A stretch of 18,550 nucleotides of DNA. It comes from Candidatus Caccocola faecipullorum (GTDB taxonomy: Bacteria; Synergistota; Synergistia; Synergistales; Synergistaceae). The notes beneath the pieces were generated by a model. It did no database searches. It saw only the letters and a program-made list of their open reading frames with translations, and had not been told where the DNA came from. Location of the stretch: contig DVKA01000122.1 of assembly GCA_018716365.1 (NCBI GenBank), positions 1 to 18,550 of the forward strand, written 5' to 3'. Every line of letters begins with the position of its first letter. Positions within the stretch are counted from its first letter, which is position 1. Below are positions 7,117-14,909 of the stretch, piece by piece. The translations under genes and the position numbers were made by a program.

Positions 7117-7378
7117 GCTGCCTCCGTGCAGTCGAATACGAAAATGGTTTTATGCCGGAAACATCCGTGCGCGCAAAGACGTGCGATATTCAAGTTTTTA
7201 AGCTTTTTAAGAGCCTGCTTAAAGAATAAAAGCCTGTCTGCAATTCTTTGTATGCATACAAACAGGTATCATAAAATCCGAAAACGCAAAAAATCCACTC
7301 TGTAACTGAATAAATCCAGACTACAAAAATAATAGGTCTATAGACTTAATTATGATTACCGCTTTACATTCCTAAGCG
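7117..7378. other. AT-rich intergenic region with dyads upstream of the dcw cluster
   Basis: No open frame here looks like a gene. The stretch is clearly more AT-rich than its surroundings. It holds a perfect 16-bp palindrome (7247-7262), a 10-bp palindrome GTCTATAGAC (7336-7345), and inverted repeats TTTAAGC/GCTTAAA (7197-7203/7217-7223) and AAAGAAT/ATTCTTT (7221-7227/7243-7249). I see no tRNA, CRISPR or insertion-sequence signature. It probably holds regulatory sites for the dcw promoter. Confidence 0.5.
7247..7262. promoter_or_regulatory. Perfect 16-bp palindrome, candidate operator
   Basis: TTTGTATGCATACAAA reads the same on both strands. It lies about 130-140 bp upstream of the predicted mraZ promoter and after the preceding terminator. 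The size and symmetry suit a dimeric helix-turn-helix regulator; GntR-type factors often bind TTGTA-type half sites. The regulator and the regulated gene are unknown. Confidence 0.4.
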
Positions 7379-7407
7379 TTGCAGATTGGTGTGCTAGAGG
7401 TTAATGT
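7379..7407 (+). promoter_or_regulatory. Candidate promoter of the dcw cluster
   Basis: TTGCAG (7379-7384) and TAATGT (7402-7407) are 17 bp apart. The key positions TTG, and T1, A2 and T6 of the -10, match sigma-70 consensus, although the overall match is modest. The -10 runs into the first MraZ box, as expected for an autorepressed mraZ promoter. Confidence 0.4.
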
Positions 7408-7442
7408 GTTGCGTAGTGGAATAAAGTGGCACAAAGTGGGGG
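7403..7442 (+). promoter_or_regulatory. Array of four tandem MraZ boxes
   Basis: Four direct repeats recur with an exact 10-bp period: AATGTGT (7403-7409), GTAGTGG (7413-7419), AAAGTGG (7423-7429) and AAAGTGG (7433-7439). MraZ is known to bind tandem repeats of this kind (AAAGTG[T/G] plus 3 nt in Mollicutes, TGGG-type repeats in E. coli) in front of its own gene. The last box runs into the G-rich ribosome-binding site of mraZ (GGGGG 7438-7442). Confidence 0.82.
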
Positions 7443-7450
7443 TATTATAG

Positions 7451-7876
7451 ATGTTGGTGGGAAGCTACAACCACAAGATCGACAGCAAGGGCAGAACGGT
7501 GCTGCCCGCCAAGTTCCGCGGGGAACTCGGCTCGTCTGTCGTGGCCACCATCGGAATAGACCGCTGCATCGCCCTTTATCCGGTCCCGCGCTGGGAAGAA
7601 CTTCTCGAAAAGCTGAAAGACCTTTCCTCGTTCAAGAAAAAAGCCCGCGACTTCCGCCGCGTCCTCCTCTCGATGGCTACCGAGCAGGAGATCGACGGGG
7701 CCGGACGCATCCTCGTACCGCAGATACTGCGCGACTACGCCGGAGCGGACGTAGAGGTCACCCTTATCGGAGCCGAGGACCATCTTGAAATTTGGGACAC
7801 GGCGAAGTGGGAAGAGCACCGCGCGGAAGTTCTCGCAGATTTCAGCGACATGGCGGAGGAGCTTGAAGAGATATGA
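7451..7876 (+). CDS. mraZ: Transcriptional regulator MraZ
   Basis: MraZ is a ring-forming AbrB/SpoVT-type DNA-binding protein that controls the dcw cluster. The 141-residue product carries the duplicated swapped-hairpin domain. Each half has the DxxxR motif: D11-SKG-R15 followed by TVLPAKFR, and D82-GAG-R86 followed by ILVPQILR. The ATG is 8 nt after GGGGG. It is the first gene of the cluster, its upstream region holds four MraZ boxes, and its stop overlaps the rsmH start as ATGA. Autorepression is the expected regulation. Confidence 0.96.
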   Translation: MLVGSYNHKIDSKGRTVLPAKFRGELGSSVVATIGIDRCIALYPVPRWEELLEKLKDLSSFKKKARDFRRVLLSMATEQEIDGAGRILVPQILRDYAGADVEVTLIGAEDHLEIWDTAKWEEHRAEVLADFSDMAEELEEI

Positions 7877-8826
7877 AAGAGCACACTTCCGTAATGCTTG
7901 ACGAAGTTCTTGCCGCCGCCGCTTCGCTTGAGAAGCTGGAGATATTCGTCGACGCGACGCTCGGCCTCGCGGGCCACAGCTCGCGCGTACTTGAGGAGTT
8001 TCCGTCCGCGAAGCTCTACGGCTTCGACCAGGACGCCGAAGCGCGCGCGATAGCGGCTGAACGTCTCGCCCCCTTCGCGGGAAGATGGACGATTGTAGCC
8101 GATAATTTCCGCCGCATGGCTGAGCTTGCGGACGAGCCGGATTTCGCCGGAGCGGACGCCGTGCTCTTTGACCTCGGAGTTTCCAATTTACAGCTAACTG
8201 AGGCGGAGCGCGGATTTTCGTTCCAGAACGACGGCCCGCTCGACATGAGGATGAACGCTGATGCCGAAGCGGAAGGACGGACGGCGGCGGATATTCTCGC
8301 CGAAGCGGACGTCGCGGAGCTGACCGCCATATTCAGAGACTACGGCGAAGAACGCTATGCATTTCAGATAGCGAAGGGAATCGTCCGCAACCGTGAGCAC
8401 GGCGGAACTCTGACGACGACGGCGGAGCTCGTGGAACTTATCAGAAAAATACTTCCCGCGCCCGTGCAGCGCAAGATGGGCGGACACCCCGCGCGGCGCG
8501 TCTTCCAGGCGCTGCGGATAGCGGTGAACGACGAGATGGGCGCGCTCGACGAGGCGCTCGACGGCGCTCTATCGATACTGAATCCGGGTGGGAAGATTAT
8601 AGTAATCTCGTATCATTCGCTCGAAGACCGGATGGTGAAGCACCGGTTCCGAAAATGGAAGGAAGAGGGCAAGGGCGAGCCTAATCCGCGGAAGCCGCTT
8701 CTCCCGACGGAAGAGGAGGCGGAGCTGAACCACAAGTCGCGGAGCGCGAAGATGAGGATATTCCAGAAATACGAGGAAGAAACTGAAGAAGAGGAGGGAA
8801 GCTGCGATGCGCCGGAATGGGCATAA
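7873..8826 (+). CDS. rsmH: 16S rRNA (cytosine(1402)-N(4))-methyltransferase RsmH
   Basis: RsmH (MraW) transfers a methyl group from S-adenosylmethionine to N4 of C1402 in the decoding centre of 16S rRNA. The 317-residue protein shows the family motifs. HTSVMLDEVL lies at 4-13. The SAM-binding DATLGLAGHS lies at 27-36 and the acidic YGFDQD at 49-54. LFDLGVSNLQL, ERGFSFQNDGPLDMRM (112-127), GGHPARRVFQALRIAVNDE (about 202-220) and SYHSLEDRMVK (about 246) follow. The C-terminus is Glu-rich. The start overlaps mraZ by 4 nt and the end overlaps the ftsL-like gene by 20 nt, so all three should be translationally coupled. Confidence 0.97.
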   Translation: MKEHTSVMLDEVLAAAASLEKLEIFVDATLGLAGHSSRVLEEFPSAKLYGFDQDAEARAIAAERLAPFAGRWTIVADNFRRMAELADEPDFAGADAVLFDLGVSNLQLTEAERGFSFQNDGPLDMRMNADAEAEGRTAADILAEADVAELTAIFRDYGEERYAFQIAKGIVRNREHGGTLTTTAELVELIRKILPAPVQRKMGGHPARRVFQALRIAVNDEMGALDEALDGALSILNPGGKIIVISYHSLEDRMVKHRFRKWKEEGKGEPNPRKPLLPTEEEAELNHKSRSAKMRIFQKYEEETEEEEGSCDAPEWA

Positions 8827-9214
8827 ACACGAATGCGAGAGCAACAGACATTCTTCTCTGTTCGTACTGAGCTTTCTCTGCGTCTTTTTATGCGCGGCGG
8901 CTCTCGGCACGCTGCGCCTCTACGGACTTTATCTCGAACACCGTATCTCGGAGACCTCCGGCCGCATAGAGGCCTGCCGCGAGGAGAATCTCGCGCTCTC
9001 GCGCCGTTACGCGCAGCTTCTTTCTCCCGCGAGGATATACAGCTACGCGCGTACAAATCTCGGAATGAACAACGCCGACGACATTAAGGTCGTAAAGATA
9101 GAACACAGGGCCGTCATGATGGCGAACGCGGGGCTCGCGCCGGCCGCTGACGCGAAGGGCGGCTTTATCGAAAACCTGAATCCGTTTGTGAACAGGGCGC
9201 ATGCCAAGGATTAA
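8807..9214 (+). CDS. ftsL: FtsL-like bitopic cell division protein
   Basis: A 135-residue protein with the FtsL layout: a basic cytoplasmic tail (1-16), one membrane span (about 17-40), then a helical, coiled-coil-prone stretch (about 44-72). After that comes SPARIYSYARTNLGM (73-87), matching the family's pattern of an Arg-rich helix ending in LGM. FtsL partners FtsB and FtsQ and helps activate FtsW/FtsI at the septum. Sequence conservation in this family is poor, so the assignment rests on topology, the LGM motif and position between rsmH and ftsI. A strong AGGAGGG lies just before the ATG, inside rsmH. It overlaps rsmH by 20 nt and ftsI by 14 nt. Confidence 0.8.
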   Translation: MRRNGHKHECESNRHSSLFVLSFLCVFLCAAALGTLRLYGLYLEHRISETSGRIEACREENLALSRRYAQLLSPARIYSYARTNLGMNNADDIKVVKIEHRAVMMANAGLAPAADAKGGFIENLNPFVNRAHAKD

Positions 9215-10883
9215 GCGTCCGCAGGATGACGGGCCGAGACGTCCACATTCGATATGGTTCGCCGTCGTCGCGGTGCTGTGCGTGCTCGCCGCGGGGACGG
9301 CGAAGGTCCAGCTCTGGCCCGACCGCCGTATAGTCCAGCAGTCGCAGAAACAGTACTGGGCCAACGTCGCGGTCAGCGCCTCGCGCGGGCGCATCGAGGA
9401 CAGAAACGGCATCCCGCTCGCTATTTCCGTGCCGACGACGAGCTTCTTCATCGACCCCAAATACTGGGACCCCGCGAGCGCGGACAAGCTCGCGCCCACA
9501 TTCAGCAAAGAGACGGTAAAAAAATTCTCACGCCAGCTTCCCGGGCGGTTCCACTGGGTCGGGCGCAACCTCCCGAAAGAGAAGGCCGACCCGCTCGAAG
9601 CTAAAAAGATTCCGGGGCTTTACACGCTTTCCGAAAAACAGCGCATCTACCCGCACGAATCGCTCGCCTTTCACGTTCTCGGCTTCTGCGACATAGACGA
9701 GTACGGACAGGCGGGCATCGAACTTGCCTGGAACCATATACTTTATTCGCCGCCGCGCACGCGCTTCCTGACGCGCGACTCGAAGGGCAAGACGATGGAC
9801 ATAATGGGCGGCAAGTCGGGCATCGTCAAGGACACGGCGGGCTCCATAAAGCTCACAATTGATTCAAGAATCCAGCAGATACTCGAATGGCGTCTCAGCG
9901 ACGGCGCTAAGGCCGTGAACGCGGGATGGGCTGCTGGCGTATGCGTAGACCCGTACAGCGGTGAAATAGTCGCGCTTGCCAGCTATCCGACGCTCAACCC
10001 CAACGACAGGAAAAATCTGTCGAATACGGACGCGGTGCGCAACAACGCGCTGGGCCGCGTGTTCGAGCCGGGCTCCATATTCAAGCCAATCACCATGTCG
10101 ATAGCGCTCGAAACGAGCGCTACGTCGCGTTCTACGACATATAAATGCAAGGGCACGATGAAGCTCTTCGACAAAACCATGAGCGACGTCAACAAGCGCG
10201 CGCACGGCGTGCAGAATCTCGAACAGGTGCTTATGAACTCGTGCAATATAGGGATGTCGCTGATGTCGATGAACGTGCCGAAGTATCAGGCATACGGTAT
10301 GCTGCGGCAGTTCGGCTTCGGAGAGAAGAGCGAAGTCGAGATGGCCGGCGAAGAGGCGGGGCTCATAAAGGAGCCGGAAGAGTGGCTCGGCACGGTGCCC
10401 GCCAACATATTCATCGGGCAGGGAATCGCCGTGACGCCGATACAGCAGGTGATGGCGATCGCGAGCATTGCGAACGGCGGCAAACTTCTGAAACCCTACG
10501 TCGTCGCGGAGGTGCGCGACAGCACTGGCAAACTGATACATAAAGGAGAACGCCGCGTGCGCTATCAGGTGATTTCCAAAGAAACGTCGGACTTCATAAG
10601 AGGCGCGATGCGCCGCGTCGTCGCCGAGGGCGGCGGACGCCTTGCAAATACGGATAAAACTGAGATTGCGGGCAAGACTGGGACGGCGCAGATAGCGCAG
10701 TCTGGAAAGTACACGAAAGGACAGTACGTCGCTTCGTTCGTCGGCTTCTGGCCGGCTGAGAAGCCGCGCTACGTCATGCTGATAAGCATAGGCGAGCCGA
10801 AAGGCAAGCAATATTACGGAGGGCAGATAGCCGCTCCTGTATTTAAGAATATAGTGGAAGACGTCGTGCAGTTGTCAGACTGA
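9201..10883 (+). CDS. ftsI: Septal peptidoglycan transpeptidase FtsI (class B PBP)
   Basis: A membrane-anchored D,D-transpeptidase (PBP3 type) that cross-links septal peptidoglycan, working with FtsW. The 560-residue protein has a short basic tail, one membrane anchor (about 17-35) and the class B signature RGRIEDRNG (62-70). The catalytic motifs are intact: SxxK at S292-IF-K295, SxN at S347-C348-N349, and KTGT at 492-495. There are no PASTA repeats, unlike PBP2x of many Gram-positives. The ATG at 9201 overlaps the ftsL-like gene by 14 nt and is preceded by AGGG. After it come 41 nt before murE, with no terminator visible. Confidence 0.95.
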   Translation: MPRIKRPQDDGPRRPHSIWFAVVAVLCVLAAGTAKVQLWPDRRIVQQSQKQYWANVAVSASRGRIEDRNGIPLAISVPTTSFFIDPKYWDPASADKLAPTFSKETVKKFSRQLPGRFHWVGRNLPKEKADPLEAKKIPGLYTLSEKQRIYPHESLAFHVLGFCDIDEYGQAGIELAWNHILYSPPRTRFLTRDSKGKTMDIMGGKSGIVKDTAGSIKLTIDSRIQQILEWRLSDGAKAVNAGWAAGVCVDPYSGEIVALASYPTLNPNDRKNLSNTDAVRNNALGRVFEPGSIFKPITMSIALETSATSRSTTYKCKGTMKLFDKTMSDVNKRAHGVQNLEQVLMNSCNIGMSLMSMNVPKYQAYGMLRQFGFGEKSEVEMAGEEAGLIKEPEEWLGTVPANIFIGQGIAVTPIQQVMAIASIANGGKLLKPYVVAEVRDSTGKLIHKGERRVRYQVISKETSDFIRGAMRRVVAEGGGRLANTDKTEIAGKTGTAQIAQSGKYTKGQYVASFVGFWPAEKPRYVMLISIGEPKGKQYYGGQIAAPVFKNIVEDVVQLSD

Positions 10884-10910
10884 ACTGCGATATGAACTGA
10901 AAACGCAAAA

Positions 10911-10915
10911 AGGAG
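10911..10915 (+). promoter_or_regulatory. Ribosome-binding site deciding the murE start
   Basis: AGGAG at 10911-10915 is 9 nt before ATG 10925. The in-frame ATG at 10916 directly abuts it and is unlikely to be used. Confidence 0.6.
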
Positions 10916-10924
10916 ATGCCGGTC

Positions 10925-12427
10925 ATGAATTTCAGGAAGCTTGTTCACGTTTTGGATAAAAGCCCGCTCGAAAAACACGTCCATATACCGGAGGGCTGCG
11001 ACATAGATTCCGTGGAGCTTGAAGGAATGGTCTGCGACAGCCGCAAAGCCGCGCCGGGGCTTATGTTCGCGGCGGCGAAAGGCGACCACGCCGACGGCTA
11101 CAATTTTATAGAACAGGCCGTAGCGAAGGGCGCGCCGGCGGTGCTCTGCGAACGCGAGAGCGCCGCGCCAGTTCCGCAGATTATAACGCCGGACGTGCGC
11201 TCAGCTATGGGCTACGTCTGTTCGCTGATACACGACGAGCCTTCGCGCAGGATGACGATGATAGCGGTTACCGGAACGAACGGAAAGACGACCTCGGCCT
11301 TCATGACGCAGGCGATACTGAACCACTGCGGCATAAAAACGGGGCTCGCGGGGACGGTCGTCTACGACGACGGCGCCGTCATAGAGGAGGCCGAGCACAC
11401 GACGCCCGAGGGCGCGGATCTGCAGAACCTTTTCGCGCGCATGGTGAAGAACGGCTGCAAGGCCTGCGTCATGGAAGTCTCGTCGCATTCGCTCGTGCAG
11501 GGGCGCGTCAGCGGGACGGCCTACGACAGGGCCGGCTTCACGAACCTCACGATAGACCACCTCGACTTCCATAAAACTATGGAAAATTACTTCAACGCGA
11601 AAAAAATACTTTTCGATAAATATATGAGAAACAACTGGCAGGCTTGCGTCAACGTCGACGACGAGTATGGGCGCAGGCTGCGCGACTGCCTCGGCAAGCG
11701 CGCTATAACCTACGCGATGCTCGACGAGAGCGCAGACTTCTTCGCCTCGATAAAAAATTTCTCGCTCGACGGCCTCGACATCGAGATAAAGATGCCCGGC
11801 GCGGGCGGCCCGAAGGCGCTGAAGCTGCCGCTGCTCGGCGGCTACAACGTGCTGAACGCGCTTCAGGCGCTTTCGCTCGCCTGGTCCGTCGGCGTATCTG
11901 CGAACTGCGCGCTAGACGCGCTCGCGCATATGCCGCAGGTTCCGGGACGGCTTGAACGCTATAAAATCGAGGGCGGCGGCACCTGCGTAATAGACTTCGC
12001 CCACACCTCGGACGGGCTGGAGAAGGTGTTGACCGCAGTGAGGCCGATATGCAGAGGCAGGCTCATCGCCGTATTCGGCGCGGGCGGAGACCGCGACAGG
12101 ACGAAACGCCCGATAATGGGCGAGATAGCCTCGCGCCTCGCCGACTATGTAATCGTCACGTCGGACAACCCGCGCACTGAGGAGCCGATGGCGATAATTT
12201 CAGAAATACTGCCCGGCGTGCAGAAGCACGACACGCCGTACAGCGTCACGCCGGACCGCCGCGAGGCGATATATGAAGGGCTCGACATGATAGGCGAAGA
12301 CGACGTCGTCGTAATCGCGGGGCGCGGCCCTGAAACCAAGCAGATACTCAAGGACGGGCCGATTCACCTCGTCGATAAGGAAGTCGTCGGCGACTGGTGC
12401 GCGCTGCGCGGAAGGAAGATACTGTAA
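10925..12427 (+). CDS. murE: UDP-N-acetylmuramoyl-L-alanyl-D-glutamate--2,6-diaminopimelate ligase MurE
   Basis: A cytoplasmic Mur ligase that adds the third amino acid to the peptidoglycan stem peptide with ATP. The 500-residue length is normal. The N-terminal UDP-MurNAc-binding domain is followed by the ATP loop TGTNGKTT (116-123). Next come the central-domain motif HTTPEGADL, the DHLDFH stretch and the AKKILF stretch, whose Lys is the usual carbamylated residue. In the C-terminal domain, DNPR (414-417) with following TEEP is the motif that selects meso-diaminopimelate over lysine. The wall is therefore expected to contain meso-DAP. ATG 10925 is chosen by ribosome-binding site spacing. The stop codon shares one base with the murF start (TAATG). 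Confidence 0.95.
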   Translation: MNFRKLVHVLDKSPLEKHVHIPEGCDIDSVELEGMVCDSRKAAPGLMFAAAKGDHADGYNFIEQAVAKGAPAVLCERESAAPVPQIITPDVRSAMGYVCSLIHDEPSRRMTMIAVTGTNGKTTSAFMTQAILNHCGIKTGLAGTVVYDDGAVIEEAEHTTPEGADLQNLFARMVKNGCKACVMEVSSHSLVQGRVSGTAYDRAGFTNLTIDHLDFHKTMENYFNAKKILFDKYMRNNWQACVNVDDEYGRRLRDCLGKRAITYAMLDESADFFASIKNFSLDGLDIEIKMPGAGGPKALKLPLLGGYNVLNALQALSLAWSVGVSANCALDALAHMPQVPGRLERYKIEGGGTCVIDFAHTSDGLEKVLTAVRPICRGRLIAVFGAGGDRDRTKRPIMGEIASRLADYVIVTSDNPRTEEPMAIISEILPGVQKHDTPYSVTPDRREAIYEGLDMIGEDDVVVIAGRGPETKQILKDGPIHLVDKEVVGDWCALRGRKIL

Positions 12428-13821
12428 TGGCTTTCACGGTCTCCGACGCAGCCGCGGCCTGCGGCGGAATATCATACGGGCCGGAGGCGGAGGCCGCGCG
12501 CGCGTGGAGATGCGACAGCCGCGAGGTGCGCGGGGGCGACGGCTTCGCCGCTATACGCGGGGCGAAGACCGACGGACATCTCTACATAAAGCAGGCGGCT
12601 GAACAGGGCGCGCGCGTCGTCCTCGCGGAGCGCGAAGGGCTTAAAAGCGCGGGAATCAGCCCCGCGGATTTCCCCGGCGTTTCGTTCATAGTGACGGAGC
12701 GCCGCACGGAGGAGGCGCTGGCACTCGCCGCCTCGGAGTACCTGCGCCGCGTCGCGCCGAAGACTATCGCGATAACCGGAAGCGTAGGCAAAACGACTAC
12801 GCGCGAGCTGACCGCCGCGGCGTTGGCCCAGCGGTACAAGGTTCACAGCGCCGTGCGCAGCTTCAACACAATCATAGGCTGCGCGCTGACAGTGCTCTCG
12901 ATGGCGGAGGATACGGAGGCGCTAGTCCTCGAGCTCGGTACGAACCACTTCGGCGAGATAGCCGAGATGGTGAAATATTTCCCGCCGGAGACCGTGATAA
13001 TAACCGAGATAGCGCCCGCGCATCTTGAGGGCTTCGGCAGCGTCGAGGGAGTTCTGCGTGCGAAGCTCGAAATATGCGGAAGCGCGAAGCTTAAGAAAAT
13101 CATCTTCAACTGCGACAACGCGCTGCTGCGCGAAGCTATGTCTCATAATTATGATAACATTACAAAAATCGGCGTCGGGCGCGAAGCCGGCGCTGGGATT
13201 TTGATTGAAGAATGCCGCGTGACATTGAGCGAAGGCGGCCCTTCGACCTCCGTCCGCTGCCACGAGGCGGAGCGGGAAATAATGCTTTCCGCGCCGCTCT
13301 TCGGCGAGCAGCACGCATATAATATGTGCTTCGCCCTCGCCGCGGCGGAGAGCTGCGGCGTGAGCGCGCAGGAGACGGCGCGCGGCTTCGCCTCGATGGC
13401 GCAGCTTGGCGGGCGCGGCCTCTGCCGCCGCACGGCGCGTGGCGTCTGGGTCATCGACGAGGCCTACAACGCGAACCCCGCATCGATGCGCGCCGCGATA
13501 CGCAACGCGCGCGCGGCGGCGGAGAGCCTCGGCCTGCGCAGATGCGCAGCGCTTGGAGGAATGCGCGAACTCGGCGGGAGCGCGCCCGAGTGGCACCGCG
13601 AGATTCTCGAAGCCGCCGCCGGTTTCGACTCCGTCCTGCTGCTCGGAGACGAGTGGAAGGAATGCGGAGCGCCGCTCGCGGACAACTTTATGCTCTGCGC
13701 TTCGCTAGACGAGCTCGTCTCTCGCGCGCTGGAAGAAAGCGCGAAGGGTGGCCTCATCCTCGTCAAAGGCTCGAACTCCTACGGCCTTAAAAAAGCGGTC
13801 GCGGCTCTGACGGGGGAATAA
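12427..13821 (+). CDS. murF: UDP-N-acetylmuramoyl-tripeptide--D-alanyl-D-alanine ligase MurF
   Basis: MurF adds D-Ala-D-Ala to UDP-MurNAc-tripeptide, completing the cytoplasmic precursor. The 464-residue product has the ATP loop GSVGKTTT (from 118), the central signature FNTIIGCALTVL, and LELGTNHFGEIA leading to IAPAHLEGFGSVEG. DEAYNANPASMRAAI begins near 344 in the C-terminal domain. ATG 12427 lies about 8 nt after GGAAGGAAG and overlaps the murE stop by one base. An in-frame ATG at 12397 would overlap murE by 31 nt and is less likely. mraY follows after 2 nt. Confidence 0.95.
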   Translation: MAFTVSDAAAACGGISYGPEAEAARAWRCDSREVRGGDGFAAIRGAKTDGHLYIKQAAEQGARVVLAEREGLKSAGISPADFPGVSFIVTERRTEEALALAASEYLRRVAPKTIAITGSVGKTTTRELTAAALAQRYKVHSAVRSFNTIIGCALTVLSMAEDTEALVLELGTNHFGEIAEMVKYFPPETVIITEIAPAHLEGFGSVEGVLRAKLEICGSAKLKKIIFNCDNALLREAMSHNYDNITKIGVGREAGAGILIEECRVTLSEGGPSTSVRCHEAEREIMLSAPLFGEQHAYNMCFALAAAESCGVSAQETARGFASMAQLGGRGLCRRTARGVWVIDEAYNANPASMRAAIRNARAAAESLGLRRCAALGGMRELGGSAPEWHREILEAAAGFDSVLLLGDEWKECGAPLADNFMLCASLDELVSRALEESAKGGLILVKGSNSYGLKKAVAALTGE

Positions 13822-13823
13822 AG

Positions 13824-14852
13824 ATGATTTTCGTCATATTTTTTCTGTTCTTCGTCTTTTTCGCCGAGATATTCCTCCAGAACTGGTGGATAAAGGTGAT
13901 GCACAAGGAGAAGATAGAGCAGGTGACGAAGCTCTACGGCCCCGCGTGGCACGAGAAGACGAAGCTCGGCACGCCGACGATGGGCGGAGTCGTCTTCGCC
14001 GCCGTCGCGCTGCTCTGCGTGCCAGTGATTATGCTGTGGCTGTGGCAAAGCGGCGCGTTCTTATTCATTCCGAGGGAAGACAGTATTTTTGACTGGTGGA
14101 AATTCTGGGCGATGCTGGAGAGTTCCGCGGCGATACTTTCTTATCCGATTATCGCGGGCGCGGTCGGCTTCGCCGACGAATGGCTGAAATACCGTCGCCA
14201 TTCGAGCGACGGCTTCACGAGCAAGCAGAAGCTCGCGCTCCAGATACTCGTAACGCTGCCGTGGGCCGTGTGGATGTACTTCTATTTAGGCTACGCCGAT
14301 ATAGGCGTGATGCGCTCGTTCGTCGTATTCGTCGCGGTCGTGACCTTCATAGGCGTCGGCCTCCAGAACGCGGTCAACGTGACCGACGGCCTCGACGGCC
14401 TTGCCGCGGGCTGCTCGTTCATCACCTTCGTCGCGCTTCTGCCGCTGACGGCTTTCGTCGCCGGTGTGAGCACGCTGGCGGTGCTGTACAACCTTATGGC
14501 GATAGCGCTCTGCCTCGGCTTCCTCTGGCACAACTGCAACCCCGCTTCCGTCTTCATGGGCGACGTCGGTGCGCACTTCCTCGCTGGGCTCATGCTCTCG
14601 CTCTGCATCTGCTCCGGCGCGGTCTTTTATATCATTCCCGTCTGCTTCTTCTTCGGAGTAGAAATTTGCTCCGTCGCTATACAGATCGTTGCGATACGTA
14701 AATTCCACAGAAAGGTCTTCAAGATGAGCCCGATTCACCATCATTTCGAGATGTCGGGCTGGAAGGAGACGCAGATAGTTACGCGCTTCTGGATAATCCA
14801 TCTGATAGGCGTCGTAATTTTGTGCATGGCCTATATTGTATTCGCCTATTGA
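13824..14852 (+). CDS. mraY: Phospho-N-acetylmuramoyl-pentapeptide-transferase MraY
   Basis: A polytopic inner-membrane enzyme that moves phospho-MurNAc-pentapeptide onto undecaprenyl phosphate to make lipid I. The 342-residue length and the many hydrophobic segments fit the ten-helix fold. Family motifs are present: GTPTMGGVVF, NAVNVTDGLDGLAAG (with D188), MGDVGAHFLAG (with D247), and SPIHHHFEMSGW with the HHH motif at 305-307. One signature residue differs. The usual acidic pair DDxxK is D118-E119-WLK here. The usual GDTGS is GDVGA. The gene starts 2 nt after murF. Identity is secure from the HHH motif and context, but the altered pair deserves checking. Confidence 0.95.
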   Translation: MIFVIFFLFFVFFAEIFLQNWWIKVMHKEKIEQVTKLYGPAWHEKTKLGTPTMGGVVFAAVALLCVPVIMLWLWQSGAFLFIPREDSIFDWWKFWAMLESSAAILSYPIIAGAVGFADEWLKYRRHSSDGFTSKQKLALQILVTLPWAVWMYFYLGYADIGVMRSFVVFVAVVTFIGVGLQNAVNVTDGLDGLAAGCSFITFVALLPLTAFVAGVSTLAVLYNLMAIALCLGFLWHNCNPASVFMGDVGAHFLAGLMLSLCICSGAVFYIIPVCFFFGVEICSVAIQIVAIRKFHRKVFKMSPIHHHFEMSGWKETQIVTRFWIIHLIGVVILCMAYIVFAY

Positions 14853-14909
14853 TTTGAGCTATCATTACAAATTGGTGTTTTGAATAAAGAAAGCTGCTGG
14901 TGATGTCAG
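14853..14909 (+). other. AT-rich 57-nt gap between mraY and murD
   Basis: This gap and the 41-nt one before murE are the only appreciable breaks between dcw genes after rsmH. It is clearly AT-rich (TTGAGC at 14854-14859, TTGGTG at 14872-14877, then a GAATAAAG stretch). I could not fit a -35/-10 pair with good spacing, so no promoter is called. There is no hairpin plus T-run, so the operon probably continues through it. Confidence 0.35.

Noticed and set aside
9864..10811. Long - strand open frame of 315 codons opposite ftsI
   Set aside because: It is a shadow of ftsI, whose catalytic SxxK, SxN and KTG motifs are intact on the + strand. It shows no ribosome-binding site or domain.
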